64,000 bases of DNA from Saprospirales bacterium GYS_P2D (GTDB taxonomy: Bacteria > Bacteroidota > Bacteroidia > Chitinophagales > Saprospiraceae), in contig WUUP01000001.1 of assembly GCA_009833045.1 (NCBI GenBank), forward strand, positions 799,586-863,585, in the 5' to 3' direction. Under the pieces are notes generated by a model. The model ran no database searches. It saw nothing but the letters and a program-made list of their open reading frames with translations, and had not been told where the DNA came from. Below, in pieces: positions 44,039-54,000 of the stretch. Each line of letters opens with the position of its first letter. Positions within the stretch are counted from its first letter, which is position 1. The translations under genes were made by a program, and so were the position numbers.

Positions 44039-45000
44039 TTAATTTTAACATAGTAATACACAGCAACATTATTTGGAACTGTTTCTATATCACCAGTTGG
44101 CAAAGTATAACCCATTGAGCTCTCCCTCACTTTCTGGTCCAAACTTGACTTAGAAGATTCATTTAAAGCCTTATTTGGATTAAGACCTTTTATTCCTCTA
44201 TAAAATATATCGTTGAACCCAAAGCCATTTGAAGAACTTACCGTTTCTTCAGAAATCAAATCTTCTTTCCACACTCCTTCTAAAGCATGAATATGGTATT
44301 TAATTTGTTCTTGTTGAACTGAACCAACTTTCCTATTTAAATCTCTATCAGAGAAAGAATCACTCCTATTTTCATTGACGCCTCTTAAAAATAAACCTCG
44401 CATATCAGGCACAACATTCTGTGAAGTGGAAACGTGATATCGAGATCCTTCGACATTTCTACCATCGGCCAAAACCCACTGACTCTTTTTATTATTCAAC
44501 GAATAAAAAAGCTCAGGTCTGATAATCGAAGATAAAACTGTCCCAACTGGTATTGTCTCAATCCTTCCTGATACGTTCAATTTGTTTATCTGACTAACTT
44601 TTTTTTCAATTGCATTCTCCAAATCAATCATAGCGTTTGAAGCGACGGCTCGATCTAAAACTACATCAACTTCACGTTGTACACTTCCAATAAATTCCTC
44701 ACTTTCAAGATATGAGGTTAATGATAGCTTTGTTGACTCTGATACTTGATCAAAAATATTTTCATCTATAGAGTTTTTTACAAAGACTTCATTTATTCTA
44801 CCTTCTAATAGACTATCAAGTGAATTGATGCTTTGATCATAATATCTTCCGGTAAAAAAAATGATTCCACCGATAAATATTGCTGATATAATTCCAATTG
44901 CCCATGTTGTACGATTCAGCAAATTGGTTAAATGAATTCGGTAATCTTTAATTTCTTTGGAGATCTCACGTCTAACTAAGAGCTCAATTTCATCATTCAT
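44035..45000 (-). CDS. Membrane-anchored protein with a phage-tail-collar-like C-terminus
   Basis: 321 residues. A cytoplasmic N-terminus is followed by one membrane segment (about residues 33-52, WAIGIISAIFIGGIIFFTG) and a helical stalk. The C-terminal half (from about 150) resembles tail-fibre/collar proteins: IPVGTVLSSIIRPELF, WVLADGRNVEGSRY, VVPDMRGLFLRGVNENR, KVGSVQQEQIKYHIHAL and a terminal NNVAVYYYVKIN. The set is common on phage tails and in receptor-binding tips. A chromosomal, membrane-anchored version outside any tail operon is unusual. The gene is clearly AT-richer than its neighbours and lies beside a truncated antitoxin, so horizontal origin is likely. Confidence 0.6.
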   Translation of the reverse strand: MNDEIELLVRREISKEIKDYRIHLTNLLNRTTWAIGIISAIFIGGIIFFTGRYYDQSINSLDSLLEGRINEVFVKNSIDENIFDQVSESTKLSLTSYLESEEFIGSVQREVDVVLDRAVASNAMIDLENAIEKKVSQINKLNVSGRIETIPVGTVLSSIIRPELFYSLNNKKSQWVLADGRNVEGSRYHVSTSQNVVPDMRGLFLRGVNENRSDSFSDRDLNRKVGSVQQEQIKYHIHALEGVWKEDLISEETVSSSNGFGFNDIFYRGIKGLNPNKALNESSKSSLDQKVRESSMGYTLPTGDIETVPNNVAVYYYVKIN

Positions 45001-45018
45001 AGGATATTAATTAAACAG

Positions 45019-46047
45019 TTATTTATCAAAATTAAGACCATAGATCATCTGATGCTGAAAGTCCTCTGGAAAGCTCTCTACACCTGGAAAGCCCAGCTCA
45101 ATGTCCCGACCTTCTTTTGGGATATAGTCGGTACCAAAAAGGTAGTCCCAAATGGCCAAGCTAATCCCAAAATTGACTCCATAGTGTCGTTCTTCAGGTA
45201 GGTGATAGGCATGATGCCAGATATGCATCTCCGGACTATTGAAGATTTTCTTCATAAATGGCCCCAAGGCTATTGCTCCGAGCAGAGATACTCCGATGAC
45301 TGTCGCCAGTCGGACCATCCACGATGCATCTACTGCTAATAGGCTCACGTCAAACAATCCCATTGCTATCACCACACCGATCAAAGCACCTACTATAGCT
45401 CCTGTGATACGACCACTGACAGAGATATTAGAGTGATTATAATGTCCTACGGCCAAGGTGAAAATATGAATGACGAAAAAATCATATAGTCCAATGCCCA
45501 ACAGGGCCAATGGTAAATACTCGATCGTCCGATAGACTACCGTCTCCATCCAGTGATAGCGGAGATGCGCAGCAAATCCCATCTCCCTCACCGAGTGATG
45601 CACCTTGTGAAACTGCCATAAAAACTCAAATCTGTGCAACAGCCTATGTGTCCACCACTGCACAAAGTCTCTCACCACAAATCCTATCAAGAGTATCGAC
45701 CACATAGGCCATTGGTACATAGGATTGAGCTCTTTGAGATTGACCCCGGTGAGCTGATTGATGTGATAGTTAAAAAAATTGACTACGACATCAGAGGCTG
45801 CATTGTAGATAATCAGACTGAATAAGAAAAAATTAAAAAACATGTAGAAGGCATCCAGCCAGAAGTCCTTGCGAAACTTCGCTTGGTCCTCTCGCCATGG
45901 ACGTAACCACTCCAGCATCATGAAAAATAAAGACACTCCGATAAGCCAATAAAAATAATTATGCCAAGAGGGATGAGTGATCTCATGCCATAGATAGCCA
46001 GCGTATCCTCCGTATCCATCCAGTGCTATGCGTATGTAGTCAGGCAT
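45019..46047 (-). CDS. Sterol desaturase/fatty-acid hydroxylase family protein
   Basis: 342-residue integral membrane di-iron enzyme. Several membrane helices and the His clusters of the family: HRLLHRFEFLWQFHKVHHS (HxxxH and HxxHH), a middle GHYNHSN and a later HIWHHAYH. Such enzymes hydroxylate or desaturate lipid chains or sterol-like molecules using oxygen; the substrate here is unknown. It precedes uvrC on the same strand reading direction by 53 nt (uvrC is further right), so it may be transcribed from the uvrC message. The ATG at 46047 is used. Confidence 0.9.
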   Translation of the reverse strand: MPDYIRIALDGYGGYAGYLWHEITHPSWHNYFYWLIGVSLFFMMLEWLRPWREDQAKFRKDFWLDAFYMFFNFFLFSLIIYNAASDVVVNFFNYHINQLTGVNLKELNPMYQWPMWSILLIGFVVRDFVQWWTHRLLHRFEFLWQFHKVHHSVREMGFAAHLRYHWMETVVYRTIEYLPLALLGIGLYDFFVIHIFTLAVGHYNHSNISVSGRITGAIVGALIGVVIAMGLFDVSLLAVDASWMVRLATVIGVSLLGAIALGPFMKKIFNSPEMHIWHHAYHLPEERHYGVNFGISLAIWDYLFGTDYIPKEGRDIELGFPGVESFPEDFQHQMIYGLNFDK

Positions 46048-46100
46048 GATATATATTCAGTTATTCTTGATTAAATAGAACTCATCTCTGATCCAGAGCT

Positions 46101-47912
46101 CTATTCGCTTTCCTTCAGAGCTTCAACAATGATATTTGCTTTTTGATTGCCGATCAAGGAGGATATATCCTCCACAGATGCCTCTTTGAGTCGTTTGACG
46201 GACCCAAAGTGCCTCAGCAGAGTGTCCGCTGTCTTTTCGCCGATACCCGATATATCAGTCAGCTGTGTAGAGGTGAAATTTTGCGATCTGCGATCTCTGT
46301 GATAATTGATAGCAAATCGATGCGCCTCATTTCGAGCTTGCTGTATGAGCTTCAGCGACTCGGACTTCTTATTGATATAGATCGGTATGGGATCCTCGGG
46401 GAAGTAGATCTCTTCCAGTTTTTTGGCTATGCCGATCACGGTCATCTTATCCCGTAGCCCAAGTCGATCAATGCTCTGCATGGCGGAGCTGAGCTGCCCC
46501 TTGCCCCCATCGATGATCACGAGCTGCGGTAGTGGCTGCTCCTCATCAAGGAGGCGCTTATACCTGCGGTAGACGATCTCGACCATTGACGCAAAGTCAT
46601 CCGGCCCTACAACCGTTTTTACTTTAAATTTTCGATAATCCTTCTTCGACGGCTTTGCATTTTTGAATACCACGCAGCTCGCTGTCGGATTAGTCCCCTG
46701 TATATTACTATTGTCAAAACACTCGATATGATATGGCAGCACGTTCATGCTGAGATCCTCCTGTAGCGTCCTGAGGATACGCTCTGCTGGTGTCTGCTTT
46801 TTGATCTGATTGATCTTTTCCTTCCTCTTTTGGAGGATCAAATACTGCACATTTTTATTGCTCAACTCGAGCAGTCGGACCTTATCACCTCGCTGAGGGA
46901 TGGTGAGTTTCACCTCACTTTCGTCATAAGGCAGCTCTACAGGGATCGCAGAGATGACCTCTGGGGCGATACTATTGTACTTATCTCTGATCTCAGGGAT
47001 CACGTATGCCAGCAGCTCAGAGTTGTCCGTATCCAGATTCTTTTTGAGCTCAATAGTGTCTGTATTGATCAGCACACCATTGATGATCTTGAGATAGTTG
47101 ACATAGGCATAGTCCTCATCTCCATCTATGACGAATACATCCACATCCCGGATGGTCTGGCTCACCACAGTAGATTTTGCCTGATAATCTTCAAAAAGAG
47201 AAAGCTTTTCCTTCATCGCTCCTGCTCTCTCAAACTGGAGACTGGCTGCCAGCCGATTCATCTCCTCCTTGATATAGTCTTTGACCGGTTTAAAGTTGCC
47301 ATTGAGGATATTGCGGATCTGATCGAGAGATGCCATGTAGTCCTCCTCTGTCTGAAAGCCTTCACATGGACCGAGACAGTTGCCGATATGGTATTCGAGA
47401 CATACTTTGAATTTTCCCGCTTCTATATTCTGCTCAGACAGTTTAAAATTGCAAGTCCTTATCGGAAACAAGGCTTTAATCAACTCAAATATCTGCTTGG
47501 TTTTATACTTTGAAGTATAGGGACCATAGTAGATAGATCCATCACGGATCACCTTGCGAGTGAAAAATACCCTCGGGAAACGTTCTTTCTTGACACAGAG
47601 ATAAGTGTAGGACTTTCCATCCTTGAGCATGACATTGTAGCGAGGCTGATAGCGCTTAATAAGCGTATTCTCGAGAAGGAGAGCATCAGCTTCTGTATTC
47701 ACTATAGTGAAGTCGATGTACTTAGCATTTTTGACCATCGTCCGAGTCTTGTAGGCTTGGTGCTTCTTATCTCCAAAATAGCTGGATATTCGCTTTTTGA
47801 GATTTTTCGCTTTCCCTACATAGATGATCGTGTCCTCAGCATCGTAGTATTTGTATACCCCTGGCTCGTGAGGTATGCTATCTGCTATCGCTTTGTAGTC
47901 ATCAGTGGTCAA
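46101..47912 (-). CDS. uvrC: UvrABC system protein C (excinuclease ABC subunit C)
   Basis: 603-residue dual-incision nuclease of nucleotide excision repair. N-terminal GIY-YIG domain (PGVYKYYD, IIYVGKAKNLKKR), a Cys-rich loop region (CLEYHIGNCLGPCEGF), a UVR-type helical motif (EEMNRLAASLQFERAGAMKE), the RNase-H-like domain (ECFDNSNIQGTNPTASCVVF, VIIDGGKGQLSSA) and a C-terminal HhH pair (TDISGIGEKTADTLLRHFG). It lies 4 nt after mgsA on the same strand. Works with UvrA (1883-4720) and UvrB, which is not in the window. Confidence 0.96.
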   Translation of the reverse strand: MTTDDYKAIADSIPHEPGVYKYYDAEDTIIYVGKAKNLKKRISSYFGDKKHQAYKTRTMVKNAKYIDFTIVNTEADALLLENTLIKRYQPRYNVMLKDGKSYTYLCVKKERFPRVFFTRKVIRDGSIYYGPYTSKYKTKQIFELIKALFPIRTCNFKLSEQNIEAGKFKVCLEYHIGNCLGPCEGFQTEEDYMASLDQIRNILNGNFKPVKDYIKEEMNRLAASLQFERAGAMKEKLSLFEDYQAKSTVVSQTIRDVDVFVIDGDEDYAYVNYLKIINGVLINTDTIELKKNLDTDNSELLAYVIPEIRDKYNSIAPEVISAIPVELPYDESEVKLTIPQRGDKVRLLELSNKNVQYLILQKRKEKINQIKKQTPAERILRTLQEDLSMNVLPYHIECFDNSNIQGTNPTASCVVFKNAKPSKKDYRKFKVKTVVGPDDFASMVEIVYRRYKRLLDEEQPLPQLVIIDGGKGQLSSAMQSIDRLGLRDKMTVIGIAKKLEEIYFPEDPIPIYINKKSESLKLIQQARNEAHRFAINYHRDRRSQNFTSTQLTDISGIGEKTADTLLRHFGSVKRLKEASVEDISSLIGNQKANIIVEALKESE

Positions 47913-47916
47913 TAGG

Positions 47917-48288
47917 CTAATCTTGTACTTTTGCTCCTTTTAATAACAATACTGCGGACGCAGGGTTGGTAGACAGAGGGATATTATGCACGTCACAGAG
48001 TCGCATCAGCATCTGCACATCTGGCTCATGAGGATGCTTATCGAGAGGATCTCTGAAGAAAATGATCATATCAATGTTCTTTTCGGCAACCATCGTCGCT
48101 ATCTGAGCGTCCCCTCCCAGTGGTCCAGAGAGCAACTTGTGCACCTCAAATCCAGCATTCTCTATATGTTTACCCGTCGTACCGGTAGCATATAGTTCGT
48201 ACCCATTGACGAGCGACTTATTCTGCAGGATGAAAGAGACCATCTCTGCTTTTTTCCCATCATGGGAGATTAATGCGATTTTTTTCAT
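47917..48288 (-). CDS. mgsA: Methylglyoxal synthase
   Basis: 123-residue cytoplasmic enzyme that turns dihydroxyacetone phosphate into methylglyoxal and phosphate, relieving phosphate limitation in glycolysis. Phosphate-binding TGTTGKHIE and GPLGGDAQI; catalytic D60 (GGD), H87 and D90 (HPHEPDV) match E. coli D71/H98/D101 with identical spacing. It is the first gene of the leftward mgsA-uvrC run, divergent from feoAB. Confidence 0.95.
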   Translation of the reverse strand: MKKIALISHDGKKAEMVSFILQNKSLVNGYELYATGTTGKHIENAGFEVHKLLSGPLGGDAQIATMVAEKNIDMIIFFRDPLDKHPHEPDVQMLMRLCDVHNIPLSTNPASAVLLLKGAKVQD

Positions 48289-48361
48289 GTGACGATTTAT
48301 TCTTTATGAAAATGAAGGTATTAAAGACCGTTCAATTTTACACCCCTGTACAGCATCTACC

Positions 48362-48369
48362 TAATTTTG
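48362..48369 (+). promoter_or_regulatory. Bacteroidota-type -7 box upstream of feoAB
   Basis: TAATTTTG matches the TAnnTTTG consensus in the mgsA/feoA divergent region, about 85 nt before the feoA ATG. A TTTT tract lies 22 nt upstream in place of a -33 TTTG. No convincing Fur box was found. Confidence 0.4.
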
Positions 48370-48453
48370 TGATACTATATTTTCGCTTTTTCCCTTTTCT
48401 TTGACGCCCGATGGATGCTGGATCGCTGATCATCAGGTAGAAGAACTCTAATA

Positions 48454-48675
48454 ATGGATAAAAATGTGTTACACCTCAAAAATGGTGAAGAGGCCACTGT
48501 AGTACGCTTTGCTGATCATGGCATGGCCTGCAAACTACTCACCATAGGTATCATCCCTGATAGTCGTATCAAGATGATCCGCAAGGCTCCTTTTGGTGGA
48601 GCCTATTGTCTTAAGTTGGGAAATACATTCGTCGCAGTGCGTGCTGATGAGGCCCGCAGTATTATCATAAAATAG
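48454..48675 (+). CDS. feoA: FeoA-family ferrous iron transport protein
   Basis: 73-residue SH3-like cytoplasmic partner of FeoB. MDKNVLHLKNGEEATVVRF and ADHGMACKLLTIGIIPDSR match the FeoA fold; the C-terminus LGNTFVAVRADEARSIII is typical. It starts the feoAB unit, 5 nt before FeoB. Required for full ferrous iron uptake in other bacteria. Confidence 0.92.
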   Translation: MDKNVLHLKNGEEATVVRFADHGMACKLLTIGIIPDSRIKMIRKAPFGGAYCLKLGNTFVAVRADEARSIIIK

Positions 48676-48680
48676 TCTGA

Positions 48681-50813
48681 ATGCCTCAAGATAGACCGAT
48701 CAAAATAGCCATCATCGGCAATCCCAATAGTGGAAAGTCCAGCTTATTCAACGCTCTCACAGGACTAAATCAAAAAATCAGCAACTACCCTGGTGTGACC
48801 GTAGATAAAAAATCGGGCGCCATCACTCTCGCCAATGGCGAGCGAGTAGAGCTCATCGATTTCCCTGGGATATATAGCCTCTATCCTAACTCGAGTGACG
48901 AAAAGATAGTCGTCGAGACCCTGACTAATCCACAAAATGAAAACTACCCAGACGCTATCATCTATGTAGCAGCCAGTCTGGAGCTGGAGAAGCACTTCTT
49001 GCTGGCGACTCAGCTCAAAGAATTAAAAATCCCGATGCTACTATGTCTCACCATGATGGACATATCTGTAGCAAAAGGAATCAAATATGACACCTCAGCC
49101 CTCACTGACTATCTCGATATAGCTGTCATCGAGGTCAGCAGTCTGACTGGAGTCAATATAGACGGATTGAAATATCAAATGATCGACCTGATCAATGCAG
49201 TCCGCCAGCAAAATACCACCACCTGGAAAAATCATCATAAACTCAGTCAGGTAGAGCAGGAGGTCATCCAGATCAGTCGAGAGTATGCAGTAGTAGATAC
49301 AGACTATCAAGCACTGCTCATCGGACATCACCATCAGTGGCTCGAGCATATCGACGCTGCTGATCGTATCAACATAAGCGCTAAGCTGGGGCAGACCGAT
49401 TTTAATTCGATCAAAAATCAGATCGATGAGACCCTCGGCCGGTTCAATCTATTCACTCCAGTGATCCAGAGAGCCACAGAGCGCATCGGAGATAATAAAA
49501 AAAGCAAGACAGAGCGACTGGACAATATCATCACCCATCGCATATTCGGCCCGATTTTGTTTTTTGCGCTCATGCTATTCATCTTTCAAGCGATATACGC
49601 CTGGTCAGAAGCTCCGATGGGCTGGATTGAGGGCCTATTTGAGTGGATGAGCGGATGGGTATCGTCAGTACTACCAGATGCCTGGTACACGAGCCTGATC
49701 ACCGATGGCATCATCGCAGGACTCGGCGGCATCATGGTATTCATACCACAGATCGCCATCCTTTTCTTGCTGATCACAGCGCTCGAAGAGGTCGGCTATA
49801 TGTCGAGAGCGGTATTCATGTTTGATAATATCATGCAGCGATTTGGCCTCAATGGTCGAAGTATCGTAGCTCTCATATCGGGAGGGGCCTGTGCCATCCC
49901 TGCTATCATGAGTACACGTACCATAGCCAACTGGAAAGAGCGACTCAACACCATCATGGTGACACCGCTCATCAGCTGCTCAGCCCGGATACCTGTATAT
50001 ACGGTATTGATAGGATTCGTGGTGCCAGCAGAGACAGTATGGGGAGGATTTAATGCGCAGGGACTGGCCTTCATGGGACTCTATATACTCAGTATCGTAG
50101 CTGCATTAGTCAGTGCATGGGTATTCAAAATGGTACTGAAGTCGGATGAGAAGTCCTTCCTCATGATCGAGCTGCCACAATACAAAAAGCCACTACTACG
50201 AAATGTCCTACTCACAGTCAAGGAGAAGGTAGGTACCTTCATCATAGAGGCGGGAAAGGTCATTTTCGTCCTATCGATCATCCTATGGTTTTTAGCAAGC
50301 TACGGACCCTCAGATGCGATGCAGCGAGCGGAGGCAGAGAGTACGACCTACATCACTACTAATCAGCTCGACGAACAAGCTGCAGAAGACTATCTGGCCT
50401 CTCAAAAGCTGGAAGCGTCCTATGCTGGACATCTGGGAAAATTCATAGAGCCAGCCATCCGTCCACTGGGCTATGATTGGAAAATGGGTATCGCACTCAT
50501 CACTTCGTTTGCCGCTCGGGAGATATTCGTCGGGACGATGGCTACCATCTACAGTGTGGGTAGCTCTGATGATGAGATGACTGTACGAGAGCAGATGGCC
50601 GCCGAGATCAACCCTATCACCGGAGAGAAGCAATACAATTTTGCCTCATCCTTATCGCTACTACTGTTTTATGTATTCGCCCTGCAGTGCCTGAGCACCC
50701 TCGCCGTTACTAAGCGAGAGACGAAGAGCTGGAAGTGGCCTATCATACAGTTCCTATATATGGGCATATTGGCTTATGGGAGTGCCTTTATGGCTTATCA
50801 GTGGTTTGGTTAG
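48681..50813 (+). CDS. feoB: Ferrous iron transport protein B
   Basis: 710-residue GTPase-linked Fe2+ importer of the inner membrane. G domain: GNPNSGKSS (residues 13-21, G1), then DFPGIYSLYPNSSDEK (G3) and LTMMD (G4); a short helical linker; then two gate domains with membrane helices (GGIMVFIPQIAILFLLITAL, GGACAIPAIMSTR, SCSARIPVYTVL). The Cys in the gate motifs is typical. It lies 5 nt after feoA in one transcript. Iron supply would be expected under low oxygen. Confidence 0.95.
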   Translation: MPQDRPIKIAIIGNPNSGKSSLFNALTGLNQKISNYPGVTVDKKSGAITLANGERVELIDFPGIYSLYPNSSDEKIVVETLTNPQNENYPDAIIYVAASLELEKHFLLATQLKELKIPMLLCLTMMDISVAKGIKYDTSALTDYLDIAVIEVSSLTGVNIDGLKYQMIDLINAVRQQNTTTWKNHHKLSQVEQEVIQISREYAVVDTDYQALLIGHHHQWLEHIDAADRINISAKLGQTDFNSIKNQIDETLGRFNLFTPVIQRATERIGDNKKSKTERLDNIITHRIFGPILFFALMLFIFQAIYAWSEAPMGWIEGLFEWMSGWVSSVLPDAWYTSLITDGIIAGLGGIMVFIPQIAILFLLITALEEVGYMSRAVFMFDNIMQRFGLNGRSIVALISGGACAIPAIMSTRTIANWKERLNTIMVTPLISCSARIPVYTVLIGFVVPAETVWGGFNAQGLAFMGLYILSIVAALVSAWVFKMVLKSDEKSFLMIELPQYKKPLLRNVLLTVKEKVGTFIIEAGKVIFVLSIILWFLASYGPSDAMQRAEAESTTYITTNQLDEQAAEDYLASQKLEASYAGHLGKFIEPAIRPLGYDWKMGIALITSFAAREIFVGTMATIYSVGSSDDEMTVREQMAAEINPITGEKQYNFASSLSLLLFYVFALQCLSTLAVTKRETKSWKWPIIQFLYMGILAYGSAFMAYQWFG

Positions 50814-51060
50814 GAGATTAACGTCATAAATTGTCACAAGCTCATAAACTACGGCGTATGGAGAGCGTGATATATCCTGGAAATCGCTGAAATATATTCT
50901 CTTGAAAATAGAAATTCGTCACAGTCGTACTAATATCTATTGCTCTATTTAGATATCCGCCTTAATTTCCTCCTGTCAATTATTCTCTAATGGCAATTAA
51001 CCAATCTAACTATCCTATTTATTAGAATAGACTCAAATTCTTTAGGTACTGAAGCTCTAA

Positions 51061-54000
51061 TCAATTTGGGCAGTCGTCTATAATAGCCCTAAAGAGGGCA
51101 TTCTGCTCTACAACGAATCCTGGAATTAATTCAATGGATTGCTCAGCTACAAATGTTTTGTCCTGATTTGAAAGGATTTGCACATCACCAGTTCCATTAA
51201 TATTACCAGCTACAATCTGGCCCATTGAACCACTAAAATCAGGCAATTCAGTAGTATTACTGAACGCAATACTGTTATCACAAAGGAATGGCTTAGCACG
51301 AGCGACCAACAATTGTGAGTAGCTGGGAATTGTGTCAAAAGTGACTTCATTATGAATTTGATCAACCATAGAAGAACTGTCTATAATAGACCATGCTCCT
51401 GTACCATGAGCGACCCGACCCAATAGTAAGAAATCTTCTTTAAGCTGCTCATCGAATACACTCAGATTCTCAGATAAGCGTAACCTTAGAGACCCATTAA
51501 CCTCATCAGATCCATAGCGGTGAATCGTCCAATATTGCTGTGAGAATACAGAATCATACCCTACAGGTATACTGAATGGTTCCAGTTCAATTCTTGATAT
51601 AACGATCTCTCCATCATTAGTTGAGTTAATATCCAATGAAACACCTACCTCTATGTAGCTTATGGTTCCCGTTTGCTCAATCTGACTGCTACTATGTCCC
51701 TTTCCTACTGGCACAGATGACAGCACCCTGCTGGCACCATCTAATAAAGTAGCATGATATATCCCTGCTTTATCATAGACCTTTTCGGCTGTCTCATTAA
51801 ATTGATAGTAAGCCAATAAATCTGGATGACCAGCAGGATCTTTAGTCATATGCATCAGCTCTCTAATCTCCTGATCGTTTAAAGACTTCTTCCAAAAACT
51901 ATATTCATCTACTTCTCCCTCTAAATACTTGTTATAAAAACCCTTACCGACATAGAGTTGACCAATATCTGCGGGTTCATGAGTGATATGTGACACCCAT
52001 TTATCATCATTGAGATACATCACCACTGAATCCGGTGACATTACCATTGCTATGAAATTCCATTCATCCACAACAGGTGCCAATGTCGTCCGACTGGCCC
52101 ATCCCGATGTACTCCCTGGCCAGCGATACCATAGGTGTCCTCCCCAGTAGTTTATCTCTATCCCAAGTGTTTGGTCATTACAATGTGCGCACCACACACC
52201 GTTCGAAAATATGCCCGAAAAAGCTCGTAGTGCTGTTTTGGGCTTAACCCAGCCTGTGAATGAAAATCTGTTAGTTGTCAGGTTAAAGTCCTCCGTCACG
52301 ATATGTTCCGTATTGCCAGCAAAAGCTATAGCCTGTTCTGGAGCTGGATCTATTTCTGTGCATTGATCTGAGATTGAGATCATCTGTTCGATAGTCTTGG
52401 TATGCGTCTGACCAGATTTGGTTATGGACATAGTCACATCATAAGGTCCATCTGATTGATAGAGCACTTTAGGATTGCGACTATTCAAATCACTAACATA
52501 GCTTGCTCCCGGAAAAGTCCATGACCAAGTTGCTCCCTCATGATCCACAACGGAATAATCGTCGAAATACATAGTATCTCGCTTACAATCCGAGGTTACT
52601 TTTTGTACTATAGGTTGAAGCAGACTTTCATGAAAGTCAGGAATATCATACAACTCTGCTGCATAGATTCCTCTACTCGTAGCGATTCTCAACTCTGCAT
52701 CTCGATAGAATGGTTGGATAAATCGATACTCTGTATTCGCTGGTATCCCATCGGACAGGAGGACCCAATCTGTCATCGTATTGTTACGATAAAAAACACC
52801 TCGAGAGGCCACTATATATATGCCTCCGTCTGTTCCAGATACCTGCATTATATCTCTTCCTTTGTAACCATTTAAGGTATTGGTATAGAGGTCAATCCAG
52901 GTTTGCCCACCATCTGTCGACTTTGCAATCTTAATCCCATATCGATCTCCCATGATATAGATTTCATCAGGATTATTATCCATTACAGCGACATGCATGA
53001 TTGTCGGCCTATTATCGAATGCAGAGGGCAGTGATAATTCGCTGAAATTGAGACCCTTATCTACTGATTTAAATACTTTACCATCTCCCGAATTGAAACT
53101 TGAAACAAACATCATGTTGGGATTATCCCGGGTCATTTGTATATCCCAAATCTTATCATCTGAGTCCGAGGACACAGCAGATAATGTGTCCCAACTCAAG
53201 CCAAAATCTATAGATTTCATCACATGATTATCAACTCCGACATAGTGAGTATCTGAGGCCTGAAGGTCAGTGCAAGCATTGTTGCCATAGATATATTGCT
53301 TATTAGGTTCTATGTTATATGAGAACCGAGAAAATTCACCAGATTGTTCTGTTGGTATCTCATAACCATTAACAGATCCGTAGCCCTTAGAAACCACTCG
53401 ATCAGCTGAAGGCTGACTCACTAAAGCAAAGTGTGGCTCGGCACCTCCAAAGTTGATAGCTACATCATTTTCATATCGTTCTGAGGCTGCAGAAGTACCG
53501 TTGTGATAATGCACTCCACACCAAGTGTCGCTGTTCCACCCTTGATCAAAGCCCCAATAGCTAATAGCATCTATACCGACTGATTTGACCTCATAGTTAT
53601 ATAGAGAATCGTTTTCATACTTAATGACTCCCCCATCATTCACTACCCAAATTTCATCACCAATAAAGAGCATTTCTTGGATATCTGCATGCCCACTCCA
53701 ACCATGTCGCATATCGGAGGTCACCGTTTCTAGCCCATCATAGCTTATCCAGCTATTCTGTGTGCCAAATGCTACAATATTGCTATCCACATCAGACATC
53801 TCTATATCCCAATCATAATATCCCTGGCCGCTATTGATCCCTTTTGGATTATCATAATCTACCTTGAGCGTCCAAGTTTCACCCGCATCACTACTTTTTA
53901 ATATCTTGACATTGTGCTCATTGCGCTCATCTGTCCATGTAGCACCGATGAAAGCATAAATGATATGTGGGTGATCATCGCTGGTCGTCATCTGCCCCCC

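Noticed and set aside
46830-47513. 227-codon plus-strand frame opposite uvrC
   Set aside because: Antisense to a conserved gene and lacks any recognisable feature.
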